From Streptomyces spinosus (GTDB lineage: Bacteria > Actinomycetota > Actinomycetes > Streptomycetales > Streptomycetaceae), in contig NZ_JAINRC010000009.1 of assembly GCF_020400655.1 (NCBI RefSeq), forward strand, positions 124,001 to 188,000: 64,000 nucleotides of DNA, written 5' to 3'. The first letter of the stretch is position 1; every line of letters begins with the position of its first letter. Below, in pieces: positions 12,866 to 21,231 of this stretch. Made by a program: the position numbers and the translations under genes. The notes under the pieces are model-generated. The model saw only the letters and a list, made by a program, of their open reading frames with translations. It ran no database searches and was not told the origin of the DNA.

Positions 12866-13063
12866 TCAGACCTGCGGAGGGTTGTCCCGGTCCTGCGGCC
12901 GGGTGCCGAACTCGTCGCGCAGCTTGTCCTGGCCGGTGTCGACCTGCGACCGGTACTTGTTCCCGGTGCGCTGGTCGACGTAGTCGCCGCCCTTGTCGAT
13001 GCCCTTGTCGGCCATGCCCTCACGGCCCTTGAGCATGCCCTTGATCTTGTCCTTGAGGGACAT
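12866..13063 (-). CDS. small MT0933/Rv0909-type antitoxin-like protein
   Basis: This 65-residue hydrophilic protein starts MSLKDKIKGMLKGREGMADKG and continues with the GGDYVDQRTGNKY block and a QVDTGQDKLRD helix. This matches the MT0933-like antitoxin family common in actinobacteria. AGGAGG lies just upstream, so it is well expressed. No partner toxin is adjacent: UvrA2 and a luciferase-like oxidoreductase flank it. The antitoxin label is therefore only a family name, and a stress-protein role similar to CsbD proteins is possible. Confidence 0.8.
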   Translation of the reverse strand: MSLKDKIKGMLKGREGMADKGIDKGGDYVDQRTGNKYRSQVDTGQDKLRDEFGTRPQDRDNPPQV

Positions 13064-13137
13064 GGCAGCCCTCCTCGTCGCTAGGGGTTCGCCCTCCCAG
13101 GGTCACCGGCCCGGGCCGGGTTCGCATCTCGGGCGGG

Positions 13138-14145
13138 TCACCGGGCCGGCGCGAAGAGCGCGGCGAGGCGCCGGTGGGAGTCGAGCAGGGCCGTACGGTC
13201 GTAGGTGCTGGTGGTGACGAGCACCTCCTCGGCGCCCGTCTCCTTGAGCACGCTCTCCAGTTCGTGGGCGACCTGGTCGGCGGTGCCCGCGATGTGCCCG
13301 GCGAGCCCGGACACGTACAGGTCCCGTTCCTTCGCGGTCATCGCGCGGGCCTCGACCGCTTCGGCGGGGGCGAGCGGCGGGAAGGTGCCGTGCGTGCGGG
13401 AGTACGCCATCGCCCAGGCCTCGGGGACCAGCAGCCGGCGCGCCTCCGCCTCGGTGCCGGCGACCGCGACCGTGCCGGAGATCACGACGTACGGCTCGGA
13501 CGCCCAGCGGGAGGGGCGGAACAGGGAGCGGTACTGGTCGATGCCGCGCAGCATCCTCTCCCGGGCCCGCAGGTCCCCGATGACCATGGGCAGGCCGGCG
13601 CGGGCCGCGATCCGCGCGCCCTCGCCCATGGCCAGCACGAACGGCGGCACGGTCAGGCCCTCCGCGGGACGGGCGTGCACCCCGGTCGGCGAGCCTGCGG
13701 TGAACCAGTCCAGCAACTCGCCGAGCTGCGCCGCGAAGTCCTCGGCGTCGCCCTTGTCCCGGCCGAGCGCCCGGCGCACCCCGTCCGTGAAGCCGACGGA
13801 GCGGCCGAGCCCCATGTCGACACGGCCCGGGAACAGGGACTCCAGCACCCCGAACTGCTCGGCGACGACCAGGGGCCGGTGGTTGGGCAGCATGACCCCG
13901 CCGGTGCCGACCCGGATGGTGCGGGTGGCGGCGGCGACCGCGGCGGCGAGCACGGTCGGCGCGGAACCGGCGACACCCGGCACGCCGTGGTGCTCCGACA
14001 CCCAGAACCGGTGGTATCCCAGCGCCTCCGCCTCGCGGGCCAGCGCGACGGTGTCGCGCAGCGCCTCGGCGGGCGGGTGGCCCTCGCGGGTGCGGGAGCG
14101 GTCGAGGACGGAGAACCGGGTCCGGCTGATCACTGTGCTGCTCAC
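13138..14145 (-). CDS. luciferase-like flavin-dependent oxidoreductase (group 1)
   Basis: This 335-residue member of the bacterial luciferase superfamily has a TIM-barrel start (SRTRFSVLDRSRTREG) and the GYHRFWVSEHHGVPGVAGSAP motif near residue 60. VGTGGVMLPNHRPLVVAEQFG and LGRSVG are also typical of the LLM group 1 oxidoreductases. GTG at 14145 is taken as the start; a GTG four codons later is an alternative, and upstream ATGs add only low-complexity residues. The enzyme would use reduced F420 or FMN; the substrate is unknown. It is divergent from the HAD gene at 14289. Confidence 0.88.
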   Translation of the reverse strand: MSSTVISRTRFSVLDRSRTREGHPPAEALRDTVALAREAEALGYHRFWVSEHHGVPGVAGSAPTVLAAAVAAATRTIRVGTGGVMLPNHRPLVVAEQFGVLESLFPGRVDMGLGRSVGFTDGVRRALGRDKGDAEDFAAQLGELLDWFTAGSPTGVHARPAEGLTVPPFVLAMGEGARIAARAGLPMVIGDLRARERMLRGIDQYRSLFRPSRWASEPYVVISGTVAVAGTEAEARRLLVPEAWAMAYSRTHGTFPPLAPAEAVEARAMTAKERDLYVSGLAGHIAGTADQVAHELESVLKETGAEEVLVTTSTYDRTALLDSHRRLAALFAPAR

Positions 14146-14288
14146 ACCAGGGTTCAACGCCGGAGGGGGCCCGGGATTCCCGTGGCCACGCCCGGTGGGT
14201 GCGCGGGTACGCACCGTACGGCCCCACGGGCGTGGCGCCGCCGGTGGCGCGCCCCCGGACCGGGCCGGGGCTGGTTAGGGTGGCCGGT

Positions 14289-14780
14289 GTGACCGACAGC
14301 AGCGCGCGCCCGCTCGCCGTGTTCGACCTCGACAACACGCTTGCCGACACCGCCCACCGCCAGCGCTTCCTGGAGAGCCGGCCGCGGAACTGGGACGCGT
14401 TCTTCGCCGCCGCGCCCCAGGACCCGCCGATCGCCGAGGGCGTGGCGCTGGCCGTGGAGAGCGCCCGCGCCTGCGAGGTCGTCTACCTCACCGGCCGCCC
14501 CGAGCGGTGCCGCCGCGACACGCTGGAGTGGCTCGCCGCCCACGGTCTTCCCGAGGGGCGCGTGCACATGCGCGGCGACGCCGACCGCAGGCCGGCCCGG
14601 TTCACCAAGCTGGAGACCTTGCGCCGGCTCGCCTGGGACCGGGAGGTCCGGGTGGTCGTGGACGACGACGAACTGGTCTGTGACGACGCCGAGCGGGCCG
14701 GGTTCACCGTCGTACGGGCCCGCTGGGCCGCGAAGTCGGCCGCGCTGGAAGAGGCCCAGGAGCGGGAGGGACGTACCTGA
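14289..14780 (+). CDS. HAD-superfamily phosphatase (polynucleotide-kinase 3'-phosphatase-like)
   Basis: This 163-residue HAD protein has motif I FDLDNTLAD near the N-terminus, motif II YLTGRPERCR and motif III/IV around VVVDDDE. The compact form with TGRPE matches the phosphatase domain of T4 Pnk-like HADs and acid phosphatases. It starts at GTG 14289, directly preceding TDSSARPLAVFDLDN. It ends 20 bp before the convergent dodecin gene. The substrate is unknown. Confidence 0.85.
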   Translation: MTDSSARPLAVFDLDNTLADTAHRQRFLESRPRNWDAFFAAAPQDPPIAEGVALAVESARACEVVYLTGRPERCRRDTLEWLAAHGLPEGRVHMRGDADRRPARFTKLETLRRLAWDREVRVVVDDDELVCDDAERAGFTVVRARWAAKSAALEEAQEREGRT

Positions 14781-14800
14781 AGGGGCCTGCGTGGGGCGGC

Positions 14801-15016
14801 TCAGTCGCCGTCCTCCAGGCGGAACCCCACCTTCAGGCCCACCTGGTAGTGCTCGACCCGGCCGTTCTCGATCTGGCCGCGGATCTGGGTCACCTCGAAC
14901 CAGTCCAGGTTGCGCAGGGTCTGGTCGGCACGGGCGATGCCGTTGCGGATGGCCTGGTCGAGGCCCTCGTGCGAGGTGCCGACGATCTCGGTGACCCGGT
15001 AGGTGTTGTTCGTCAT
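14801..15016 (-). CDS. dodecin flavoprotein
   Basis: This 71-residue protein has the complete dodecin fold: a TYRVTEIVGTSHEGLDQAIRNGI start, then LDWFEVTQIRGQIENG with the flavin-stacking Trp, and VEHYQVGLKVGFRLE. Dodecins form dodecamers that store or buffer flavins. AGGAGC upstream is a reasonable ribosome site. It is divergent from the lipoprotein at 15227 and convergent with the HAD gene. Confidence 0.93.
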   Translation of the reverse strand: MTNNTYRVTEIVGTSHEGLDQAIRNGIARADQTLRNLDWFEVTQIRGQIENGRVEHYQVGLKVGFRLEDGD

Positions 15017-15106
15017 GCGGGTGCTCCTCTCGTGTCACGCCGTACTCCACCGTGCCGTATCCCCGCCCCGCGCGCACGGCGTCGCGGGCCGCCCGGGGGC
15101 CGGGCC

Positions 15107-15135
15107 TTGACCTCCGCATTGGTCCATACCAAAAT
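15107..15135 (+). promoter_or_regulatory. promoter with DasR/GntR-like operator in the spacer
   Basis: TTGACC (-35, 15107-15112) and CAAAAT (-10, 15130-15135) are 17 bp apart. Between and partly over them lies TTGGTCCATACCAA (15119-15132), a 5-bp inverted repeat matching 10 of 12 bases of the DasR core TGGTCTAGACCA. It lies about 90 bp upstream of the lipoprotein gene. Position and motif suggest repression by a DasR/GntR-HutC regulator. Confidence 0.55.
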
Positions 15136-15226
15136 CCAGCACACCCGTACGAGCCGTGCGCTCGTCCCCCCACGCCGGGCCCCCGCCCCTGTCCCAGCAC
15201 TCCCGCCAGACAGAACAGGACCCCTC

Positions 15227-16483
15227 GTGAGACGTCGTCTGCTCGCCCTCCTCTGCGTCACCGGCTCCCTCGTCAGCGGCTGCGGGATGCTCCCCGGCGA
15301 CCACGGCCGCAAGACCGTGACCGTGTGGCTGATGAAGGGCAGCGCCTCCGGTGAGTTCCTGCGGCGGTTCACCGAGGACTTCGAACGCACCCACGAGGAC
15401 CTGCGGCTGGACATCCGCATCCAGGAGTGGACCGGCATCGTCGACAAGGTCCGCGGCGCGCTCAAGGCGGGCTCGCAGGACGGCCCCGACGTCATCGAGG
15501 TCGGCAACACCCAGGTGCCGCTGTACGCGGACGGCGGCCGGCTCGTGGACCTGACCCTGGAGTCGATGCGTGACTGGGGCAAGGACAAGTGGCTGCCCGG
15601 TCTCGCCGAACCCGGCAAGGACGGCAACAAGCAGTACGGCATCCCCTGGTACGCCGCCAACCGCGTCGTCATCTACCGCAAGGACCTGTTCGAGCAGGCC
15701 GGCATCACCAGCCCGCCCCGGACCCGCGACGCGTGGCTCGCCGCCACCGAGAAGCTCGACTCCGGCGGCAACCAGGGCATCTACCTCGCCGGGCAGGACT
15801 GGTACACGCTCTCCGGCTTCATCTGGGACGAGGGCGGCGACCTCGCCCGCGAGAAGGACTACGAGTGGCAGGGCGCCCTGGACACCCCGGCCGCGCTGCG
15901 GGGCATGGACTTCTACCGCCGGCTCCAGGCGCTGGGCGAAGGGCCCGTGGACGCCGACGAGGAGCACCCGCCCCAGGCCGGGGTGTTCGCCGGCGGCAAG
16001 GTCGCGCAGATCGTCGCCGTACCCGGGCTCGCCCAGGCGGTCGTCCGGCAGAACCCGGGCCTGAAGGACAAGCTCGGCTTCTTCCCGGTGCCCGGCCGGA
16101 CCGCCGGGCGGCCCGGCACGGTCTTCACCGGAGGCTCGGACCTGGTCGTCCCGGGCAACACCGACGACCAGTTCGCCGCGACCGCCGTCGTCGGGGCGCT
16201 CACCGGCGCCAAGTGGGACACCGAGCTCGCCCGCACCATGAACTACGTGCCCAACAAGACCACACTGGCCGGCGCGGTCGGGGGCGAGGAGGGGGTCGCC
16301 GCCATGGCCGCGGGCGCGGCACACGGCCGGGCGACCCCCAACACCCCTCAGTGGGCCGACGTGGAGGCCGACAACCCCATCAAGGAGTACATGACCCGGG
16401 TGCTGCGCGGCGCGGACCCGGCGACCGAGGCCCACCGCGCCTCACGCCGGATCACCGAGGCCCTCGCCCCGAACGTGGGCTGA
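15227..16483 (+). CDS. ABC sugar-binding lipoprotein (orphan)
   Basis: This 418-residue extracellular solute-binding protein family 1 member starts at GTG 15227 with an AACAGGA ribosome site. It has a short signal (RRRLLALLCVTGSLVSGC) with lipobox VSGC and acylated Cys at residue 19. The mature part begins KTVTVWLMKGSASGEFL, typical of maltose/chitobiose-type binding proteins. No permease genes are adjacent, so it must use a transporter encoded elsewhere or act as a sensor. The promoter carries a DasR-like site, hinting at amino-sugar control. It is convergent with egtD, with a 15-bp gap. Confidence 0.9.
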   Translation: MRRRLLALLCVTGSLVSGCGMLPGDHGRKTVTVWLMKGSASGEFLRRFTEDFERTHEDLRLDIRIQEWTGIVDKVRGALKAGSQDGPDVIEVGNTQVPLYADGGRLVDLTLESMRDWGKDKWLPGLAEPGKDGNKQYGIPWYAANRVVIYRKDLFEQAGITSPPRTRDAWLAATEKLDSGGNQGIYLAGQDWYTLSGFIWDEGGDLAREKDYEWQGALDTPAALRGMDFYRRLQALGEGPVDADEEHPPQAGVFAGGKVAQIVAVPGLAQAVVRQNPGLKDKLGFFPVPGRTAGRPGTVFTGGSDLVVPGNTDDQFAATAVVGALTGAKWDTELARTMNYVPNKTTLAGAVGGEEGVAAMAAGAAHGRATPNTPQWADVEADNPIKEYMTRVLRGADPATEAHRASRRITEALAPNVG

Positions 16484-16498
16484 GCGGGCACGCCCGGC

Positions 16499-17458
16499 TC
16501 ACCGCACCACGCTCAGCGACAGCGCGAACCGGCCCTCGGCGTCCGTCCACCAGTGGGTCAGCTCCAGGCCGGCCGCGGCCAGTTCCCCGGACACGCCCTC
16601 CTTGCGGAACTTGGCCGACACCTCCGTGCGCAGCTCCTCGCCGGCCGCGAAGTCGACGGCGAGATCCAGCGCGGGCACCTTCACGGTCTGCGCGGTACGG
16701 GAGCGCAGCCGCATCTCGATCCACTCCCGCTCGGCGTCCCAGAGAGCCACGTGGTCGAACGCGTCCGGGTCGAAGTCGGCGCCCAGTTCGCGGTCGACCA
16801 CGGCCAGCACGTTCTTGTTGAAGGCGGCCGTCACCCCGGCCGCGTCGTCGTACGCCCGGACCAGCACCCGTTCGTCCTTCACCAGGTCCGTGCCGAGCAG
16901 CAGCCCGTCGCCCGGGGCGAGCAGCGCGCGCACGGAGGCCAGGAACTCCGCGCGTTCGGCGGGCAGCAGGTTGCCGATCGTGCCGCCGAGGAAGGCGACC
17001 AGCCGGGGTCCCGGTGTGGCGGGCAGGGTCAGCGGGGCGGTGAAGTCGGCGATCAGCGCGTGCACTTCGAGCTCGGGACGCTCCGCGGTCAGAGCCTCGC
17101 CGGCCTGGGTGAGGGCGCTCTCGCTGACGTCGACCGGGACGTACGCCGCGAGGGGCAGCGCGTCGATCAGATAGCGGGTCTTCTCCGAGGAGCCCGAGCC
17201 CAGTTCGACCAGGGTGCGGGCACCGCTCGCGGCGGCGATCTCACCGGACCGGGTGGCGAGGATCTCCCGTTCGGCGCGCGTGGGGTAGTACTCGGGCAGT
17301 TCGGTGATCCGCTCGAACAATTCGCTGCCCCGGGCGTCGTAGAACCACTTGGGCGGCAGCCACTTGGGCGTGGCGGTGAGGCCGTGCAGGACGTCGGCGC
17401 GCAGCGCGGCGTCCGTGGCGTCCTCGGCGAGCGTGCGGGTGACGTGCAGGGGGCTCAA
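16499..17458 (-). CDS. egtD: L-histidine N-alpha-methyltransferase EgtD
   Basis: This 319-residue SAM-dependent methyltransferase of the EgtD family has the signature KWFYDARGSELFERITELPEYYPTR-type start near residues 37-60. VELGSGSSEKTRYLID (SAM loop), FLGGTIGNLLP and LLLGTDLVKD are also present. It makes hercynine (trimethylhistidine), the first dedicated ergothioneine intermediate. It is the last gene of egtABCD; its start overlaps the egtC stop by 4 bp. No egtE (C-S lyase) is adjacent, which is usual in Streptomyces. Confidence 0.96.
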   Translation of the reverse strand: MSPLHVTRTLAEDATDAALRADVLHGLTATPKWLPPKWFYDARGSELFERITELPEYYPTRAEREILATRSGEIAAASGARTLVELGSGSSEKTRYLIDALPLAAYVPVDVSESALTQAGEALTAERPELEVHALIADFTAPLTLPATPGPRLVAFLGGTIGNLLPAERAEFLASVRALLAPGDGLLLGTDLVKDERVLVRAYDDAAGVTAAFNKNVLAVVDRELGADFDPDAFDHVALWDAEREWIEMRLRSRTAQTVKVPALDLAVDFAAGEELRTEVSAKFRKEGVSGELAAAGLELTHWWTDAEGRFALSLSVVR

Positions 17459-18270
17459 CGGCAGGGCTCCTTCGGTGATCGGGGTGCCAGCGCTCGGGCC
17501 GAGCCGTGCGCGGGGGAGAGAGCCGGGTCCTCCAGTGGGGCGAGCAGCACGCCGGCGCGGCTCGCGGTGAGCACCGTGCGGTCGGGGACCTCCCGCCAGA
17601 TCGGGTCGTCGTCGTACGGCTCGGAGGCGACGACCGTGCTCCGGCCGGGCTCCGTGCGGTACCAGAGCGAGTCGCCCCAGGCGGTGGCGGTGATCGTGGC
17701 TCCGTCGGTCAGCAGCAGGTTGAGGCGGGAGGCGGGGGCCGCCCGCGCCAGCTGGCGAACCGTTTCACCCATGGCCTGGTCCGGTTCGTCGCCGCCGCGC
17801 AGCCGGTGCAGCACCAGCGCCCAGACGAACGCCGAGTCGTTACGGGCCTGGAGCGAGAGCAGTTCGACCGGCGGCAGCGCGGACACCAGGGGCGCCGCCG
17901 CGTCCGGCCAGCCTGCGACCGCGCCGTTGTGGCTGAACAGCCACCGCCCGGCCGCGAACGGCGCCGCGGCGGCCTCGGCGTCCGCCCCCGCGAAGGTCGC
18001 GTCCCGCACGGCCGCCAGCACGGCACCCGAGCGCACCACCCGGCACAGGTCGGCGAAGGACAGGTCGGCCCAGATCGGCCCGGCCCGCCGGTAGCGCGCC
18101 GGTACCGGGTCCTGGGAGGCGTACCAGCCCACCCCGAAACCGTCGGCGTTGACCGTGCCGTGCCGCTGCCGGCGCGGCGCCCACGACTGGCGGAACAGGC
18201 TGTGCGGCGGCTCCGTGAGGATCCGGCCGAGCGGCTCCTCGGGGCCGAGATAGGCAAGGTGACGGCACAT
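17455..18270 (-). CDS. egtC: gamma-glutamyl hercynylcysteine sulfoxide amidohydrolase EgtC
   Basis: This 271-residue class II glutamine-amidotransferase-fold protein starts MCRHLAYLG, so Cys2 becomes the N-terminal nucleophile. GTVNADGFGVGWY, LFSHNGAVAG and NDSAFVWALVLH are conserved in the family. It removes the glutamate from the gamma-glutamyl-hercynylcysteine sulfoxide made by EgtB. Its ATG shares one base with the egtB stop, and its stop overlaps the egtD start by 4 bp. Confidence 0.95.
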   Translation of the reverse strand: MCRHLAYLGPEEPLGRILTEPPHSLFRQSWAPRRQRHGTVNADGFGVGWYASQDPVPARYRRAGPIWADLSFADLCRVVRSGAVLAAVRDATFAGADAEAAAAPFAAGRWLFSHNGAVAGWPDAAAPLVSALPPVELLSLQARNDSAFVWALVLHRLRGGDEPDQAMGETVRQLARAAPASRLNLLLTDGATITATAWGDSLWYRTEPGRSTVVASEPYDDDPIWREVPDRTVLTASRAGVLLAPLEDPALSPAHGSARALAPRSPKEPCR

Positions 18271-19613
18271 CAGACCGCCTCCGAGCGCGCGGTGCGGAAC
18301 CCGGAGAAGATCTGCCGGCGGATCGGGTAGTCCCAGTTGCGGAAGGTGCCCCGGCAGGCCACCGGGTCCACGGCGAACGAACCGCCGCGCAGCACCTTGT
18401 GCTCGGGGCCGAAGAACACCTCCGAGTACTCCTTGTACGGGAAGGCCCGGAACCCCGGGTAGGGCAGGAAGTCGCTCGACGTCCACTCCCACACGTCACC
18501 GATCAGCTGCCGGACGCCGAGCGGCGAGGCACCGGCCGGGTAGCTCCCCGCGGGAGCGGGCCTGAGGTGCCGCTGGCCCAGGTTGGCGTGTTCCGGTGCC
18601 GGGTCGGCGTCCCCCCACGGGTAGCGCCGCGAGCGGCCGGTGGCCGGGTCGAAGCGGGCCGCCTTCTCCCACTCCGTCTCGGTGGGCAGCCGCCGCCCGG
18701 CCCAGCGGGCGTAGGCGTCGGCCTCGTACCAGCACACGTGCAGCACCGGCTCGTCCGGCGGGACCGTCTCCGTGATCCCGAACCGGCGCCGCAGCCACTG
18801 GCCGCCGTCGCGCCGCCAGAACAGCGGGGCGGAAATGGCGTGCTGCCTGATGTGCGCCCAGCCCCGCGGTGACCACCAGCGCTCGGTGTCGTAGCCGCCG
18901 TCCTCGATGAACGCCTGGTACGCCGCGTTCGTCACCGGGGTGGTGTCGATCCAGAACGGCGCCACCTCGCGCGGGTGCGCCGGGCGCTCGTTGTCCAGCG
19001 CCCAGGGCTCGCTGGAGGTGCCCATGGTGAACGGGCCGCCGGGCACGAGGACTTCGGCCGGCCCGGTGAACAGCGGGGCCGGTTCCGGGTCCGGGGCGGT
19101 CAGCGCCTGCGGGCCCTTGCGGAGCTGATGGGTGATCAGCATGGTCTCGTCGTGCTGCTGTTCGTGCTGGGCGATCATGCCGAAGGCGAAACCGGCCTCG
19201 GTCAGCCGGGTGCCGTGGAAGTCCGCGGTCTGGAGCAGGTCCAGCGCCCGGCCGCGCACCTCCGCCGCGTACCCGCGGGCCTCGGCGGGCGGCAGCAGCG
19301 GCAGGGTGGGGCGCTCGGCCCGCGGGTGCTCGAAGGCGTCGTAGAGGCTGTCTATCTCCGGCCGCATCGCCTCCCGGCCGCCGACCGTCCGCAGCAGCCA
19401 CAGCTCCTCCTGGTTGCCGATGTGCGCCAGGTCCCAGACCAGGGGCGACATCAGCGGCGAGTGCTGGGCGGTGAGGTCCGGTTCGTCGACGCAGGAGGTC
19501 AGCAGCGTGGTGCGGTCGCGGGCGGTGGTGAGGGAGGCCAGCGCGCGCTCCCGCAGCGCCTCGGCGTCCGTCTCGGCCGTCTGGGTGTCGATGTCGGTCT
19601 CCGGGGCGGTCAT
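18270..19613 (-). CDS. egtB: hercynine oxygenase / iron(II) sulfoxide synthase EgtB
   Basis: This 447-residue protein has an N-terminal DinB-like half with the iron-ligand histidines DLAHIGNQEE and AQHEQQHDE. The C-terminal half is a formylglycine-generating-enzyme-like (FGE-sulfatase) domain: GGPFTMGTSSEPWALDNERPAH, LPTETEWEKAAR, and a GDVWEWTSS...RGGSFA end. It couples gamma-glutamylcysteine to hercynine using oxygen. Its start overlaps egtA by 4 bp. One frame continues far upstream through egtA, but the EgtB homology begins only at the chosen ATG. Confidence 0.96.
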   Translation of the reverse strand: MTAPETDIDTQTAETDAEALRERALASLTTARDRTTLLTSCVDEPDLTAQHSPLMSPLVWDLAHIGNQEELWLLRTVGGREAMRPEIDSLYDAFEHPRAERPTLPLLPPAEARGYAAEVRGRALDLLQTADFHGTRLTEAGFAFGMIAQHEQQHDETMLITHQLRKGPQALTAPDPEPAPLFTGPAEVLVPGGPFTMGTSSEPWALDNERPAHPREVAPFWIDTTPVTNAAYQAFIEDGGYDTERWWSPRGWAHIRQHAISAPLFWRRDGGQWLRRRFGITETVPPDEPVLHVCWYEADAYARWAGRRLPTETEWEKAARFDPATGRSRRYPWGDADPAPEHANLGQRHLRPAPAGSYPAGASPLGVRQLIGDVWEWTSSDFLPYPGFRAFPYKEYSEVFFGPEHKVLRGGSFAVDPVACRGTFRNWDYPIRRQIFSGFRTARSEAV

Positions 19614-20959
19614 GTACGGATGTCCTTCCTCCCGTGGGCGGTGCGGGTACCCCCGGCCGGGCCGGGCCCGGACGACGGCGGGCCGGTCACGGAGAACCGG
19701 TCCAGCAGGTCGTCGGCCGGGCAGCGGCCCCGGGCGACGTAGCGGTCCCGGTACGCCGCCACCGCGTCGGTGACCCGGGCGGTGGCGCCGAGCCGGGGCA
19801 GCGCGTCCAGGGCCGCCGCGAAACAGACGTCGGCCGCCTCGCGCAGCTCCGGGTCGGCGAGCCCGAACCGGGCCGCGTCGACCCACAGGGGGTTGTGCGG
19901 GGCGGGCAGGTTCAGGGCGCGTTCGCGCAGGGGCTTCACGGCCCGGTAGGCGGTCTCCGCGGCTTCCGGGTCGTCGAACAGCGCCGCCGTCACCGCGAGC
20001 GGCACGATCCAGCCGTCCTCGCCGGGCTGCGCGTCGATCATGCGCAGCTCCAGGTGGCCGCGCGGCCGGACCGGCGGGAACAGCGTGGTCAGGTGGTAGT
20101 CCAGGTCCGCCCGGGTGGGCGGCCTGGGTGTGCCGGAGCGGGTCCACTCCCGGAAGGTGAGCCCCTCGGGCACGTCCCAGGGCCCGCCGTCCCGGCGCAC
20201 GCACATCACCGGCGCGTCCAGCACGTGCCGGGCCCAGGCGGCCCGTGGCTCGCCGTCCAGCGGTGGAGCGCCGGCCCGGCCGGCACCTATCTCCGTCCAC
20301 ACCAGCTGCCGGGTGGACTGCCAGCCCGTGGGGCGGCCTTCGATCAGCGGCGAATTGGCGAACGCGGCCACCAGGACCGCGCCCAGCTGGTGCGCCAGCC
20401 ACCAGCGCCGGGTGTGGCCCAGCGGGCCGGGCTCCTCGTGGCCGGCGTCCACGCAGACCTGGACGGACGCCGAGGCGCACATCATGTGCCGGCCGGCCGG
20501 ACCGGTGCGGTCCAGGCAGGTCTCCATGGCGTCGTAGCGGGGCTCGTGCAGGAACCTGCGCGGCGCGTGCCAGGGATCGTGGCCGATGCCCGCGAGGCCG
20601 AGACCGTCCCGGGCCAGCACGTTCCGGACGGCGTCCAGGTCGGCTGAGACGGTGTCGACGCACTCCATCAGGGAGGCGGCGGGCGGCGAGCTCAGCTCCA
20701 GCTGGCCGCCGGGTTCGACGGTGAGCGCCGATTCCAGAGGTACGGCCCGCACACGGGTGTAGGCCGCTTCGAGTCGTTCGGGTGTGACCGGGAGCCGTGG
20801 CAGCTCCAGCGGGTGGACGAGCCACTCCAGCTCGACACCGAGGGTACGGGGCGGTCCGGTCTTGAAGCAGATGCCCCGGACCAGGGCCTCCACCTCGGCC
20901 TCGGTGACGGCGGTGCGGTGCTCGGTACAGTCACCACCGTCGCTCTGCGTATGAGACAT
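19610..20959 (-). CDS. egtA: ergothioneine glutamate-cysteine ligase EgtA
   Basis: This 449-residue GCS2-type glutamate-cysteine ligase has the family core TLGVELEWLVHPLE, QLELSSPPA, the CASASVQVCVDAG strand and RGHLELRMIDAQPGEDGW. It makes the gamma-glutamylcysteine consumed by EgtB. The start MSHTQSDGG is fixed by a perfect AGGAGG at 20968-20973, 8 bp upstream; two upstream ATGs in frame are not used. It is the first gene of the coupled egtABCD operon. An unusually A/T-rich tract (about 21074-21099) lies 115-140 bp upstream and probably marks the promoter. Confidence 0.95.
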   Translation of the reverse strand: MSHTQSDGGDCTEHRTAVTEAEVEALVRGICFKTGPPRTLGVELEWLVHPLELPRLPVTPERLEAAYTRVRAVPLESALTVEPGGQLELSSPPAASLMECVDTVSADLDAVRNVLARDGLGLAGIGHDPWHAPRRFLHEPRYDAMETCLDRTGPAGRHMMCASASVQVCVDAGHEEPGPLGHTRRWWLAHQLGAVLVAAFANSPLIEGRPTGWQSTRQLVWTEIGAGRAGAPPLDGEPRAAWARHVLDAPVMCVRRDGGPWDVPEGLTFREWTRSGTPRPPTRADLDYHLTTLFPPVRPRGHLELRMIDAQPGEDGWIVPLAVTAALFDDPEAAETAYRAVKPLRERALNLPAPHNPLWVDAARFGLADPELREAADVCFAAALDALPRLGATARVTDAVAAYRDRYVARGRCPADDLLDRFSVTGPPSSGPGPAGGTRTAHGRKDIRT

Positions 20960-21073
20960 GTCGGGATCCTCCTGAGATTCCACCATGCCGCCGACCCGGG
21001 ACGCGGGCCGGGCAGGCACTCGTCCCACCCAAGACCTTCGCTCCGATTCGCACAAGAGTGCCAGCCGGGATGT

Positions 21074-21099
21074 TCCTGATTTATTACTTTTGTTTCTTC
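21074..21099 (-). promoter_or_regulatory. A/T-rich presumed promoter of egtABCD
   Basis: A 26-bp tract is about 70% A+T in a genome where such runs are rare. On the minus strand it reads through TAATAAAT, a fair -10 candidate, about 120 bp upstream of egtA. No -35 stands out. The assignment rests on composition and position only. Confidence 0.4.
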
Positions 21100-21231
21100 A
21101 CGTGTCTCCCGGCCGTAGGGGAGCCGGGAAACTCCGTTGCACCGTCCCACCAGCATCACCCAGGATGCGTGAATGAGCACGACGGGGGAGACCGCGCGGG
21201 CCGCGGCCACGGCGCCCACGGGGGTGGTGCC

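Noticed and set aside
18270..20825. Apparent egtA-egtB fused reading frame
   Set aside because: The upstream part is an out-of-frame shadow of egtA; EgtB homology and a coupled ATG start at 19613.
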